Shown piece by piece: positions 26,401-38,600 of a DNA stretch of 64,000 nucleotides. Below the pieces are notes generated by a model. That model saw nothing but the letters and a program-made list of their open reading frames with translations, made no database searches and was not told the origin of the DNA. The position numbers and the translations under genes were made by a program. The DNA is from Stichopus chloronotus (taxonomy: Eukaryota; Echinodermata; Holothuroidea; Aspidochirotida; Stichopodidae), in assembly GCA_021234535.1 (NCBI GenBank), contig CM037843.1:4606820-4670819 (forward strand). The letters run 5' to 3'. Each line of letters starts with the position of its first letter. The first letter of the stretch is position 1.

Positions 26401-26840
26401 TTAATGTTTTATTGATACTTCCACACATGCGTGTCGGCCTAAGTGTAATGAGATCATTATAAAATATTGATTATGACGGTGTTCACGATTACCATGGTGT
26501 GATTGAAATGGATTTGAATGGAATTGTCCTAGATTTGTCATTTTTCTTTTCTTTTTTTTTCTGCTAGCTTAAAAATGTTGCGAATTGCGAGGTATATACT
26601 AAGCCTAACAATCGTCTCAAGTCCGCGATTCACTTACAGGATTGTACATACTGGCCATCATTATTAAAACAAGATCGTTTCCTTTACCTATAGATTGAAG
26701 CGAAAGTTATCATCGCTCGACTGTTGCGAATGTTCGAGGTTAAGTTAGTTCCTGGAGTTGAACTACACTTTATCTCTGAAGTCACCCTAAAACCAAAGTT
26801 TCGGACTCCGGTGTACCTCACCTTTAGAGACATGGAATGA
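14426..26840 (+). CDS. CYP46A-like cytochrome P450, copy B (506 aa, 13 exons)
   Basis: Coding exons: 14426-14559, 14830-14910, 15206-15287, 16211-16371, 18713-18851, 20168-20287, 20756-20987, 23458-23530, 23947-24031, 24613-24723, 25311-25399, 25830-25896, 26694-26840. Every junction is GT...AG and in phase; the total is 1521 nt. A 5'UTR segment probably starts at 14393 after an acceptor. Visible features: hydrophobic ER anchor (residues 2-28), proline hinge HLPTPNFNG (37-45), C-helix WEEKR (139-143), I-helix AGQETT (316-321), K-helix E373/R376, PERF (427-430), haem FSLGPRVCIG with Cys451. Length and motif order match CYP46A (human cholesterol 24-hydroxylase is 500 aa). The likely role is NADPH-dependent mono-oxygenation of a sterol or other lipid on the ER with P450 reductase. 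The family call is firm on the motifs and the CYP46 assignment is good; the substrate is unknown. Intron 12 contains a decayed duplicate of exon 12. Confidence 0.92.
14565..14593. repeat. (TAA)n/(TA)n microsatellite
   Basis: Short TAA repeats run into TA repeats just after the exon 1 donor of copy B. Confidence 0.9.
17921..18541 (-). other. Unassigned 206-codon antisense open frame in intron 4 of copy B
   Basis: This is the longest uninterrupted ATG frame in the window, antisense to the P450 within intron 4. The predicted product has a hydrophobic stretch near residues 33-48 (IPLLYMLSVIYMYISS), a glycine/arginine patch (SGRGRGG) and a cysteine-rich late segment. I recognise no domain. It may be a chance frame in sequence of slightly higher GC than its surroundings, or a decayed mobile-element frame. 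No counterpart is seen in intron 4 of copies A or C. Confidence 0.25.
21860..22080 (+). repeat. Dispersed repeat, copy 2 (intron 7 of copy B)
   Basis: This is the partner of the repeat at 7100-7310: AAAGGTCGTGTGA, CACAAATTCCATC, AAATTAGTGTC and TAATCCTTTG occur in the same order with indels. It lies in intron 7 of P450 copy B. Confidence 0.6.
22404..22500 (+). repeat. AGGTCA/ATATCTCAAGAA repeat, single unit
   Basis: This unit contains TTGAGGTCAAAGTTCATGTG, then CTTGTGAGCACAATATCTCA and AGAAGGAACCTTGG. It matches the tandem units at 36.4-36.8 and 47.1-47.9 kb and the single unit near 60.8 kb. Confidence 0.6.
26010..26150 (+). pseudogene. Decayed duplicate of P450 exon 12 in intron 12 of copy B
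   Basis: About 150 bp downstream of exon 12, sequence from about 26050 repeats the exon with flanks on both sides. It reads HLCPYFPFSLGP-VCLGQH in one frame with the arginine codon before the haem cysteine region missing. The acceptor AG is retained in altered form (TCGTGAG for TCGCAGA) and the donor GTGAGT has become TTGAGT. The downstream sequence TATCCTTTACAC is shared with the original intron. This looks like a local tandem duplication that decayed by loss of the donor. The gene reads correctly without it, because exon 12 (25830-25896) and exon 13 (from 26694) join in phase. Confidence 0.8.
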
Positions 26841-26898
26841 AAATGCATTTGCTTTTTTCACCTTTTGGTTTCCACAATCATCCACAGAGAACCAACTT

Positions 26899-26928
26899 AG
26901 AGAGAGAGAGAGAGGTGGAGAGAGAGAG
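26899..26928. repeat. (AG)n microsatellite
   Basis: AG dinucleotide repeats with one GGTGG-type interruption lie just downstream of the copy B stop codon, probably in its 3'UTR. Confidence 0.9.
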
Positions 26929-27432
26929 CCAGGCATTGAAATATGTGACGAAAGTTCCTTTTGATTACTCCAATTTATATCACTCACAAGTATTTTCAAA
27001 ATAAGAGACTCTTTACATTATACATGTTTTTATTTAGAATAACAGTTGAAGCTTCGGCACAAAATTTATTTCCTTGTCATTCATGCAACAAACATATGAT
27101 AAAAACATTACCACACTTTCTGTATATGGATAGCAAGGTACAAACTCTGACTCATATTCCTCGTTTTTCTGGCACCTTTGCCTAAGAAACCTTGAGTAGC
27201 CTCTAACTCAGGTGAGTTGCATTTTCAGGATTTATTTGTGGCACTTTTCTCAATTGTACTCTCTGCAGGGCATTTTACAATTTTATTCCCATACCTTGTA
27301 ACACTATCTAAAAGTAGATATGGTCGGCATGCCAACTCTTTTTCTTCTCTGCTTTTTAATTTCTGTCCCCTAAGTTCTAACTTAAGAACAAAGTAAGGTA
27401 ATTAGGTGTTTACATTGTTCGAGAAATGTCAT

Positions 27433-27438
27433 AATAAA
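27433..27438 (+). terminator. Possible polyadenylation signal of copy B
   Basis: AATAAA occurs about 590 nt after the copy B stop codon. It is a candidate only; such hexamers are frequent in AT-rich DNA. Confidence 0.2.
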
Positions 27439-28249
27439 AACCTTGATCATGGTTTTGTAACTCTTATTCACAGAGTGTTATGAAATTAGTAAAGCCTGCA
27501 GCATTAATTCATAGATTATAAATTGTCAGATAATATCGATGTTCACTAGAACAATGTTATTATAGAATATAAAACTGCAGTGTTGACCCTGATTATAGCT
27601 ATATAGCTGCGGGAAGAATTCGGGTCATTCTGCAGGGAAAACACGTTTAAAGGGGACGTTTATCTATCTTTGAGTAACAGATACATTTGTGAGGCTGAAA
27701 CGTATGATAAGTATCGTTCACCAGCAATCTTCAATTAGTGACTTACTTTGTGGGAAAATAAGTCTTCCAGTCAGCATAGTGTGGTATTTTTCTGGCCGAG
27801 ACAGCAGAATCTTAAATCAGACGTTTGAAAAGAGCATAATGACAACGATGAATGAGACAGCAATATCGGCCTATATATTTTTTTTTACATTATGCAAATT
27901 TTGTCAGACATGCTGTTGCCATTGGCTACAGGAAATTGACGTATTTACTGACTTAGCTCCCAGAAATTTTCGGTGTTGGTATGAAGTATAGAAATAAGTT
28001 ATTTATAAGGCAGAAGAAATCGGGCTGGTTGTATTTTTGTATTTATTTATCACTCTATTCAATGGTACTTTTACAATACTTATCAATATCATAAATTGGC
28101 ACTTATCAGCAAATAGATGACGGATTAAGGTACAATATATCGCTCGTTGTAATGAATAATTATTACTGGTTTTCCTAGCGCTTTAGGTCTACCACGAGAA
28201 TTTTGCCCCGTCACCAAAATTTCATACCAAAGAGAAAATATACGACAAT

Positions 28250-28990
28250 CCGTCTAAGTGTTCGTTGATGAATTTTTGATATCTTCACTTATTTAAAGAT
28301 ATATGCAATTCAATTGCATATATCTTTAATATATTCAATCAAATAGAAAGATATCGGGAATCGAATTCAAGTTAAAGTTTTTAATTTTATCGTAACGTTA
28401 GTGAAGCTTTTATATTTAACTTGAATTTAAAATATCTTCAATTCTATTTGAGGATAGCTTTAATTCGAATTCAGAGAGCTGAATTCGAATTACAAAATGC
28501 AAATATCTCTTACTTCAGTAAAAGATATTTAAAGTCTATTTGAAGATATCTCTAAGTCGATTTTTAGACATACTTAATTCAAGATATCTCTAGTGTTTTT
28601 TTTTTTCAAATTCTGTAATCTACTTAATTAGTAGAATGAAATTAGTCTTTTATTTGAACGTAAGTTTATCTTTAATTTAATTGTAGTTACAGGTATCTTT
28701 CATTTGTTTACTATATCTTTGATTTATTTTGAAGATATGATAAATTTAATGTCAAAATATCATCTATTCTACTTACAGATGCTTTGATGTGAATGCTGAT
28801 TATCAAGCTATATTTAACTATATTACACATATCTTCAATTGAATTACATATATATTTACTTAATCCAATTAAAGATATCTTGAAATCTTATAAGATACTT
28901 GGAAATAATTGTAGCTATTTTAACTTAATTTTAGATATTTACAATTGATTGCAGATACTTGTAAATGGTTATAGATAAATAATACAGGGA
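28250..28990. repeat. GATATC-rich degenerate tract with perfect hairpin
   Basis: For about 740 bp the words AAGATATCTT, TATCTTTAATT, GAATTCAA and CAATTGAA recur on both strands, giving many overlapping small palindromes in very AT-rich sequence. At 28293-28329 there are perfect 18-bp inverted arms (TTAAAGATATATGCAATT) around a single C. It looks like a decayed satellite or foldback array. No coding capacity. Confidence 0.7.
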
Positions 28991-31330
28991 TAAAAATTAA
29001 TATAGCTTGCCATACAAACACACTCAGTCTGAGGAGCACAGGTGAATGCTTCTCATGCCAAGCAGTTGGGAAATCATGTAACTAGAGGTTTGAGAAGAGT
29101 GGCATTTCGTAAATGAAGTGTAGGCAAGCGGAGGATGTAGCGGAGGAAACAAGAACTTCGATCTTAACACATCTGATGCCGACACAAGCTTACCTATACC
29201 ATTCCAGTTACCGCCAGTACCTGAGGGCCAAGTAGGAACGTCTGCACAGTCCTATCCGAAGTCGTTACTAGTGTGGTAAAAACTCACCTGTGGCAAACTC
29301 ATTTAGGCTATAGCATTTCCATTTAAGAAAAAAACATCGTGTTCTATGCCCGTTCGTTACGTTTGATAGTGTGCAACCACTCCATTTTTCGTTTTGGTCA
29401 TATGTACGATCTTGTACCGTCGACGGCTTACGTGCTTACTGGTGCACTGCTCAGTACAAACCGGCAGGGCACAGGATTTTCACTGCTGGAAGTAAGTAAC
29501 CTAGCTACAAATAAGCAAAAGCACGAACTCATTAAAGCTTCCAAATGTAAAGAACATCGTAAGGTAAAGTTGAAATAAACAAACTTTTTAAAAGGGAATT
29601 ATCCAAATTATCCCTGTCGACAATTTTTATCCTCAGTGCTTGCAGTCGGCAGTTAAGAATGTAAAGCTTATGAAGGAATATGTCTAAGTTTGATTTTGAA
29701 TGCACAACGTTCAGTTTCACTTTATGAAAATATGTGCAGCGGTGTTCTAAGCCAGTTTGATAGACACTAAACTCTTTGTCTAGTGTATGAAACAATGAAT
29801 GTCTCATATATTAGCATATCGTGTTATAAGCACTGACTGTTGTAATCAGGACGAAGACCTCCTTAAAATCATTCATGAAGGAACACTTGCACTGAAGATG
29901 AAAATTGTCCACTGGTCATATATTTCGATAGAGGAAAAACAAGAGTTTGATGATCAAACTGAGGAACAATTATATTAGCATAGGTTTTTTCATATAAAAG
30001 AGCAAAGTAAGACAGCTTCAAACAAAACACTGACTGCAGGTTTTGGTTACTAATACCCAAGGTAGAACTGAACCACTTTGTATTAGGGGGCTGACGCCGA
30101 ACATTCCACAACCTTTGTACAATGCAATTGCACTTAAGCAGAAATGTAGTAGGGCACAGAAAGTTGAAACTCACTGAGTTTGTTATTATGCTGGTATGCC
30201 CTACAGTGGTGCCAGATTTTTTTAAGTACAGTAGAGCATTGTACTATGTACCGTGAATTGACTTCTTGCCAGCTGAACCGTGAACTTGAGAGAGAGCCTA
30301 GGCTGCTGTCGAACTCGAGAAGAGATTAATATCTGTTTCAAATACAACGAACGTGTTAGTATTGTGACGACTTGTGTGCATTTGTAAGTACACTCCTTTC
30401 TCATTTGACGATCCTGCATTCCCTTTGCACACCTATTGCAAGTTTATTTGCTTGTAAAAACTTCTGTCAACTGAGGGTTTAAAACACGAGGAGGTGCACA
30501 AATTAAAGGATCATTAAACTTGAATTTCATAGCTACCCCTTTGACAGGATGACCAATTTATACATTGCTAGATTTCTTGAAAGTACAAGGGCATCTTAAG
30601 CATGTACTGCAGGTCTGGCTAAGTGGCAAGTTAAGTACAGGGTATGCCAAAGCTAGGGCCCAGTCCTAAGTTAGGTGTATTGTCTGGATTACAGGGTAAT
30701 ATATCTACTACGTACATGTAGCAACAAATTTGGCAACAATTCAAATATATTATACACCACTGTATCTCTGCATGGACCATTTCGGTAATTAATTTTATCT
30801 GGTATTGTGAATCAGAACACTACTGCTGCCATAGCTGCGTCCATACCGTGACCTACAACCTTTTGGACACCATATTGCCTTTAATATTAAGTGTGCAGTT
30901 AAGTCAGTGAGGCAGTTAATATTGATATGCTACCTCACAGGACAAACGACAGTCCAGCGTTCGTAATTGGGGAATCTGGTGGGTTGACATTGATGCAAAT
31001 CCGGAACTGGATTCGATTATAGATCTATTACTTATACAGTATCACTGAAAATACGAAGTCTGCCATAGTAATAAAAGTATGCGATCTTGCCCTCCTTTGA
31101 GTAATTTTCTGTAATGTTTTGCGTCATGCCGAAAAAGGTGGAAATGTGTAAAAGACAAAATCATACCAAATAAACACGTTTTGGATGCAATTTGGCGAAG
31201 CAAAACCGCACAATTTCGAAGTTAACTTTTTTTACTAAATTATGCAGTTTATTATTCAGCAAATGGTCGGAGACAATATTTTTGGTCCACATTAGATCCA
31301 CAAGTGGGGGGGGGGGCTCAATAAGTTACC

Positions 31331-31622
31331 ATGTTGTCAGCTTAAAGGAAAGACTAATTCATTAAAATTATTTAGAATCTCTTCATGTAATAATTGCAGT
31401 TTATACTTATTAATATACTGAGACTTTCACGCAGAGATGCTAAAACCTAAGAACGTAAGAGGTTTCTCCCTTGGATCCCATCTTTGCCCATTGACAGATC
31501 AGGTTCAACATGATGTTGTCAACTTAGAGGAATAGTCTAATTCATTAACATCATTTAGAATCTTTGCATAAGATTATGCATTATGAAACTATAAATACAA
31601 ACAAAAAATCTTGAGACTTTAG
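31331..31622 (+). repeat. Local duplication of about 100 bp
   Basis: Segments 31331-31432 and 31510-31622 share ATGTTGTCA, CTAATTCATTAA, ATTTAGAATCT and GAGACTTT in the same order. They are diverged direct copies about 180 bp apart. Confidence 0.6.
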
Positions 31623-32908
31623 TTTTCACCTTTAGCTTGGTCTATGCTAACCATAGACCATCAGTGAACTTTAACAGTAGATCTAGTCACAAAAAGCCCT
31701 AAACGGATAACTGTTCTCAGATCGCTGAAGCTTAGGCTATAGGCATGACTTTTTCGCCCCTAATTAATTAGTTCTGCTAAGCCTTTTGCGGTCACATTAA
31801 GGACGAAAGCTCACTTACAATGTCACTAAACATAGTGTCCTCTTCTGACAACGAGGGATCTCTACGACATCCTACTCTCCATTTGCAGCTTGGAAAAGAG
31901 TGTTCTAAATCGCCATCAAAACTAGTAACCTTGATAATCAGGCATAGATTCAATTATTTCCTCCTTTCAATTTGAGTATTATTGTCTTAGATATCCGATT
32001 ACCCAGTCTGGGTGTTATCCTCACCGATTTCAATTATTTGACCTTTTATTTGCTGCCAGACGACAAAACCATCTCTTTAAGTGTAGTCAAGCTGCTAAGA
32101 GTCCATTTTGTCTGGCAGTAGCAACTTGAAGAATGTTTTTTATTAATTACTATTTAGTTGCTAATTAAGTACACGTTATTCAGACCCAATTATGCAGGTT
32201 ATACCCTGCCAGGGCGGTCTGTAGTAAAAACAGTTGACTATCAGCTTCTTTATGCTTTAGTGGATGTGAGGTATAAAGAAAAACCTGTAGGCCTATCCAA
32301 ATTCTTTGAGACCTTCTAAATTATGTGATTTGGGCACAAATTTACTTCAGTCATTTAAACTTAATTTTTAAGAGATAGTACTACGAAGAACGCAATCCAA
32401 GCAAAATTGTTCAATTATTTAGTGGTTGCACCAGAATGACTCTCATTTGCTGCTTCCAATTGTTCACATGGAACGAATGCATTCGAACAGAGGATTCAGT
32501 GAAAAATGAAATGGAATTAGTGATTGACTTTTTTGGAAGAAGAAAGGACAGAAATTGGTGCTTCCTTTGAATATTGGTATGTATGCATTTATTCACTAAC
32601 ATATGTTTCTGAACTAGAAAGATGTCGTTAGTGATAAAGAACGATTAATGGCTTTAGTCGGTCGAGTTATAATGCCTGTCATATTAGATCCTTATTAAAG
32701 AGTACTTTAAATGAAGCTCGCTTCCACTAAAACATATCAAAGCGTTATTGCCTTAACTTGGTAAAGCTTAAAAAATAAAAAGTAAGAAAGCTAGCACACA
32801 AGAACGCTCAAAATAATTTAATAGATAAAACGAAGTAAGACATTTCACAGGCAAGAGCCAGTAATATATTTATAGAGATTAAGTAAAACAATAAACACAA
32901 GAGAGTTA

Positions 32909-32950
32909 GTAAGATAGTCATACAGTAAGATAGTCATACAGTAAGATAAT
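32909..32950 (+). repeat. 16-bp tandem repeat
   Basis: The unit GTAAGATAGTCATACA occurs twice exactly (32909-32924 and 32925-32940) and then partially. GTAAGATAGT recurs once more at about 32961. Confidence 0.85.
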
Positions 32951-33949
32951 CTACGAGCAAGTAAGATAGTTAAATAGATAAAAGACTTAAGACAGTATAC
33001 ACACAAGAGCAGATGAGATAGCAGTTAAGAAAGAATCACTTTAATCTTTTAGTTAAACGGTTGTGTAATTCATTGTAACACTATTAAGGAGCTCTAAAGA
33101 CAGGATGTTCCAAACCGGAGCAACGGCAACCTAACGTCTATTTCCATAGAAGTTGGTCAACGAGTTGTGGGCGCATCGATGACATAGAAGATCCAAGGAA
33201 GAGCGATGACAACGACCTGGTAGGCCTAGATATATTCACTAATGAGACCAGATATTAAGCAAGAGCCGTGTCATTGTGAGATTTCAAGGTCAGCGTTGCT
33301 ATTTTGATCACGATATTCAAAGTCAGAGCAGGTTGGAGGAATTGACGTGACATGTTAATCTTTTCCAGAAAGGGTGACCGACTATTCGGGCTGTGGATCG
33401 TTCTGTACAAGTTGGAGCTTTGTCATTTCGCTTGATGGCGTAGTATAGCCTAAAACAGGCTATTGCAATATTCTAAACGTAACCTGCCGAACGCATGAAC
33501 TAGCTACTCAGTGGATCGTTTGATGGAGGTTTCCGTTTGGTTGACCGATTTTGTAAATGGCGAAACATTCAGTGGATTCAACATCAGAATTTTGCATGTT
33601 GGAAATAGTCAAATAGCAAACACGACGCAATGGCAATAAGCAGAAGCAGGGTAATTACAACAGACGAATACAAGAACTGAAGCCGAGTCAACGAATATAG
33701 AAATTCCAACTTCGGTTTTCATTTTCCAAGGAACTGTTGCTATATCCAAGAACTCAAACGAAAAGAGAAGACAGAAGACTCGGTGAACTCTTCAAAGTTC
33801 TATATAAAAATGTGTATACTGGAGCAGGTCAATTGTGTAATTTCATGTAATAATGCAGTGGTGAGGTGACAACTAATTGCTGCAATTATACAATTATCGA
33901 ATCACTGTAAGTATAAAAGAAGATCAATATCTGTGCACTACGAGTAGAG

Positions 33950-34235
33950 GCACACGCTTTCAGTCCGAGAATAAAAGTTTTCAATCAGAAACTAAATCAG
34001 TTTTTATTCTAACACATGCATTTTCACTCACAGTGTGAAAAACATTTTTGGTCTGAAAATCAGACAACTATTCAAGTCCCCAAACATAGTATTTTATTCA
34101 AGTCATCCCGAGGCCGAGGCTATGATATGTTTTCAGTCCTGAATGAGAAACACGTTTACAGTCGGAAAATTAAATACACGTTGTCAGTTAACATTTATCA
34201 AAGTGAAAAATTTTCGGACTTAGGGGTAGACCCGT
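33950..34235 (+). repeat. Decayed TTTTCAGTC..GAAAAT repeat array
   Basis: Variants of TTTTCAGTCNNGAAAAT followed by CACG recur roughly every 30-50 bp (for example near 33957, 34131 and 34156), with intervening CAGTGTGAAAA and CAATCAGAAA variants. They form a diverged short-unit array. Confidence 0.4.
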
Positions 34236-35681
34236 AAGTAGCCTAGTCTAAGAATGCAGTTGTTCTGTACACACGCATCATAGGCAAGGTTTCCAGACTG
34301 AATGAAGGAAAACAGTTTTCTCTCAATTGATGAAGTCCACATGCAAGTCTCACTAAATATCCTACGTAAGTAGTTGAGACATTAATCTCATCGTCACAAA
34401 TTATCATGTGAAGATAAAATGTCCATGATTATCATTCACTATCATGGCTTAGATTTATCTTAGTTTATCATCAACATTAACTTCTGCTCACTGATAGCAG
34501 TGGGTACCTCTTGTCCATTGACTGGAACGTTAATACATAAGACTGTTAAATTGAATTTCCTGACACGGATGTTAATTTTTGGAACCTGGGTTTTGTGGAC
34601 ATGTGATGCTTTAAGCTATATGACTTGCTTTTTAGCCATTAGGCCTATAGGCCCAAGTATAATTATTCTCTAGACAAAACATATTTTATTTTGTTCGGAG
34701 GATATAATCGAATCTTTCTGTCTTCATTTTCCGATTCATGCTAAAATAATGTATTAAGCTATCAACAAATGAATGGGTTTGATTTTCACACATTAAATCC
34801 TGTCATTTCTAGTTGCATCTTATTTTGACAATAGTACTGTGTGTCTATGCGTACGTGTGTTTGTGGCACTGTGGCACCTACGACCAAAACCTACTACACT
34901 GACCACTTGAAGTGATTTGAAATTGCACACATATTGGATATTAATTTCAGAGCTAATAACGTCTCTATCAGTTTTGTTAAAACCAAATATATTAAGTTGT
35001 TTACAGGAATCTGTGCAAGAAATCATCCATTTAACAAGTCTGTTAAATATATTGCAGTCACAGTGTAAACATTAGCCAATAAGATTCCATGCATGCGCCC
35101 TGTCTAACCTCCTGCTGGAACAGAACCTACCATACATGACATATTCATCCAAATTAAAACCCTGCCTTCATGTAACACGTTCAACGTGTTGGCTGAATTA
35201 AAAAAATGATCTGCTTGACATTTTTTTTTTAGACCTATGACCATTTTGATGTTTCATTCCACAGTTTGCATTCTGTTACTTAAGCTTAATCAATAATTGT
35301 GTCAAACTGTGTCAAAATATTTATTTTGACACAGTGTATGAAAACATAACTGAGGCATTCATTATTTTTACGTATGTCAAAATTATTTTTCCCTCTAGAT
35401 AATGTCATGATACGTTGGTCATGCAGTATTAGAATATCACACGCGATCGATCCTTTTTGCAAAACATTTGTATAAATCATGATTATCATTAACTGATTTT
35501 TTTTTTAAGTCAAAACACTTTGTATCTTTAGGCACCGCATGCCTCCAGTACAAATTTTGCTGAATGTGTGGAGCTGATTGAATTATCTAGGCCTACCTAT
35601 TAATCTGCGTCTTTCTTTGAACCCAACTTCAGGTGTCTTCCACATAACTCTCATATCTGGTAGAAACCGGTTCCTACTGAA

Positions 35682-38600
35682 ATGCTCGGACGGTTGGTAA
35701 TACTGGCGGTCGCTCTACCACCTCTGTTTGCCGTAGCTAGTGGTATTTACTTCATTGCCAGGATGCTATTTCTTCGGTGGAAGTACAGGCACCTACCAAC
35801 TCCAAAATTCAACGGGTATGAACATTGCTTGTTTTTGTTATATACGTGCATATACCATAGGAAACTTTCCCCAAGTTCCCAAGTTAAAAGCTTGAAGCCT
35901 TAAGAAGCACGGTATGTCTCACAAGTGTTTCAGTGTAAATATTGTGAATACACTTAATCTTCCAACTTGTATCTTCTCAATCTTTATCTGATTGTTTTTG
36001 CAGGATTTTGTGAATATTGCAAGTTAAGTGAAAAGTTCTCATTTCTCTCCCTGAAGCTGTTTCTTTTTAGGAATCCTATCTGAAGTTAAGAAGGCTGAAG
36101 ATAAGGGTAGCCACTTTTCTGCCCTCATATCGAAATGGTGAGTCTATGTAAATAGTTAATACTGACTCACATGGAATGCGTGTTAACACTACTAGTTATA
36201 AGTCCTTTCTGGCTTTTGACAAGTCTGACTGTATAAATTACTTTTAATGTGCATTGTTCTCTTACTCATTTTAGGGCTAAAGAATGTGGTCCTGTGTATG
36301 TCTTATACAGTATAAATAAAGCGGTGGTGGTGTGCCTGGAGCCATCGGTCATCAAAGTAAGAAACACTATGTACATTTGATTTCTTGCGCAAGGTGATAT
36401 GTGTGTGTGTGTGTGTGTATGTGGGTGTATGTGTCTCTTTGTTTGTACATGGTATATCTCAACAAGTATAACCTTGATTGATCTCATACTTATTGTCCTT
36501 TGTCATATTTAGTGAAAGATACTTATGATTTTTATGGAGGTTCAAAGTTCATTTGTGGTCACTTGAGGTCAAACTGTGAAACATTTTAAACACAATATTT
36601 TGATAAGGGTTGTCATCAATAATCTCATTCTTCCTGTGTGTCTTACCATATTCAGTTTATGGTCCCTAGATTGATTTAGCAGAGGTCAAAGGTCATTTGA
36701 GGTGACTGCAGGTCAAATTGTGAAAACCCTGTAAACACAATATCTCAAGAAAGGTATAGTTCAATAATTTAACACGTGATGTGTGCAATATTATTTAGAT
36801 GACTTTTAATGGTCACAAGAGTTCCAACTTTGAAAGCCTCGTAAACCGTATATTTAAAGGAGACGGAAAGTTGGGACTTTGCATGACATTAAATGAGAGA
36901 CTAACATATGGTGAACACTATCAGCATATCTCATTTAAATATGTTGTTTACTTTGTAAGACATTTTAATTTGAAGGTTTATGAAAATTCATCAGGAAGCT
37001 GCAATTTTAAGATTGTGATGACATAACCTGACCACATGAAATTGATTTACATCTTCTCCTATCGTTTTGTACACGCGGATGACTTGCGTAAATTATAAAT
37101 GTTTCAATCCATTGTGTAGAGTAATCTTTTTAAGCTCCGCCTTCAGTTTGTGTGATTGAACTGTGTAAAAGCAGAACAGAGTAACATGCTACATTGAGGT
37201 TTTAAACTCAATTGTGTGTATTCTCAACTTCACCTTAAAGTACAAAAGAAGAATGTCGGACGCCAGGTGTGCATTCAATTTAAATTAATGCAAATACTTT
37301 AAGACCCCAAATTGAGTAAAGACGTGCTGCTCAAGTATAAGCTCAAACGTATTTCATTCCTTTGTTAGGCGGTTTCAGATCAATATCATTGAACTCAAAA
37401 CATCGTTTAAGTCAACTAATCCTTACACAATTTCGCTTAGAACAATTTTTTGATCCCAGGTGTTTGCCGCCCAAATTTTGAGAGGAGGTGACACAAAACT
37501 GCAAACAACTGTTTAAAGGGGAAATCAGGGTTTGACTGAGAAAATTCACCTATAGTTGATTTTTTCTTTCTAAACTGATTGTTCACTGAAATATAGAGAC
37601 GTTTGGGAGGTGTTTGAAGGTAGAAGAAATGGTAATTATTGCGTTAATTACTGTTGAATGAGAACTCGTAATATTTGTCGGGTACAAAAAATAAACGTTC
37701 ATGTACAAGACAACACAGCCTCCTGTATACGATTATACCGAACTTGACTCGTTTCTCGAAATTGTCCACATGTTTTGAGATAATCTTGATCATATTTGTT
37801 ACTTATAAGTCATTGTACGATACCGGTGAGGAATTGTAGTGAAACAGATTGTGAAAAAAAACCCTGATTTACCCTTTAATTGACATAAAAGAATACATTT
37901 ACCGTGTAACCTTTAAAAGGCGATGACGTGCAATTCGTGCATGAGATCAGATTGTATGTATCAGAGTGATTAAAAATAGTGATAATTAAATCATCGAAAC
38001 CGCAATGCTTTCATGAATTTTTGTTACTTCTTCCAGGAGCTTCTCATAAACACGAATAGCGACAAACCGGTCCAGTTTTATGGCATCTTCCACACAGTCT
38101 TTAACCAGCGATATGTTGGTTATGGCCTGGTCACTGAAGTGAACACAAACAGGTGGGAGAAAAAGAGGAAAATGTTTGATCCGGCTTTTAAAAGAGGGTG
38201 AGGATAAAATGCAGAAACTTGTATTAATATTTTACTGGCAAAGCTAGCCCTGCTTCTGTTTCAGGTATTTGCTTGCGTAAAAACTGGAATCTCATCAACA
38301 TTAGAAAAGCTATTCTCTCTTTGTGTTTGAAAGCCATAGCACAATATCATATTCTGTTTGAAAGTTAAAGATTTTTAAGTCCTAAGCATTGAGTCCTAGA
38401 ATGAAGATACAAGTTTTGTATGACAATTTATGAAAAAGTATGGTTTGTTTATTTTGTTTAGGCACGCTTGGTACTTGATTCCTATTTAGGTGGTTAATTG
38501 ATTTTGATGGTTAATTAAAGTGGAAGTTACATAAGGACCTTTGATTACCCTGGTTAATAATGAGCCTTATATGAAATTGGTACCTTTCTAATCTCTTACT

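Larger units (their letters stand above)
26841..35640. other. Intergenic stretch between P450 copies B and C
   Basis: I recognise no gene in this 8.8 kb. It contains the 3' flank of copy B, an AT-rich GATATC tract (28.25-28.99 kb), a local duplication (31.33/31.51 kb), a 16-bp tandem repeat (32.9 kb), a decayed CAGTC-type repeat array (33.95-34.24 kb) and an imperfect hairpin at 32054-32117 (TGCCAGAC...AAAA pairing with TTTTGTCTGGCA). Open frames are short and featureless. Confidence 0.55.
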
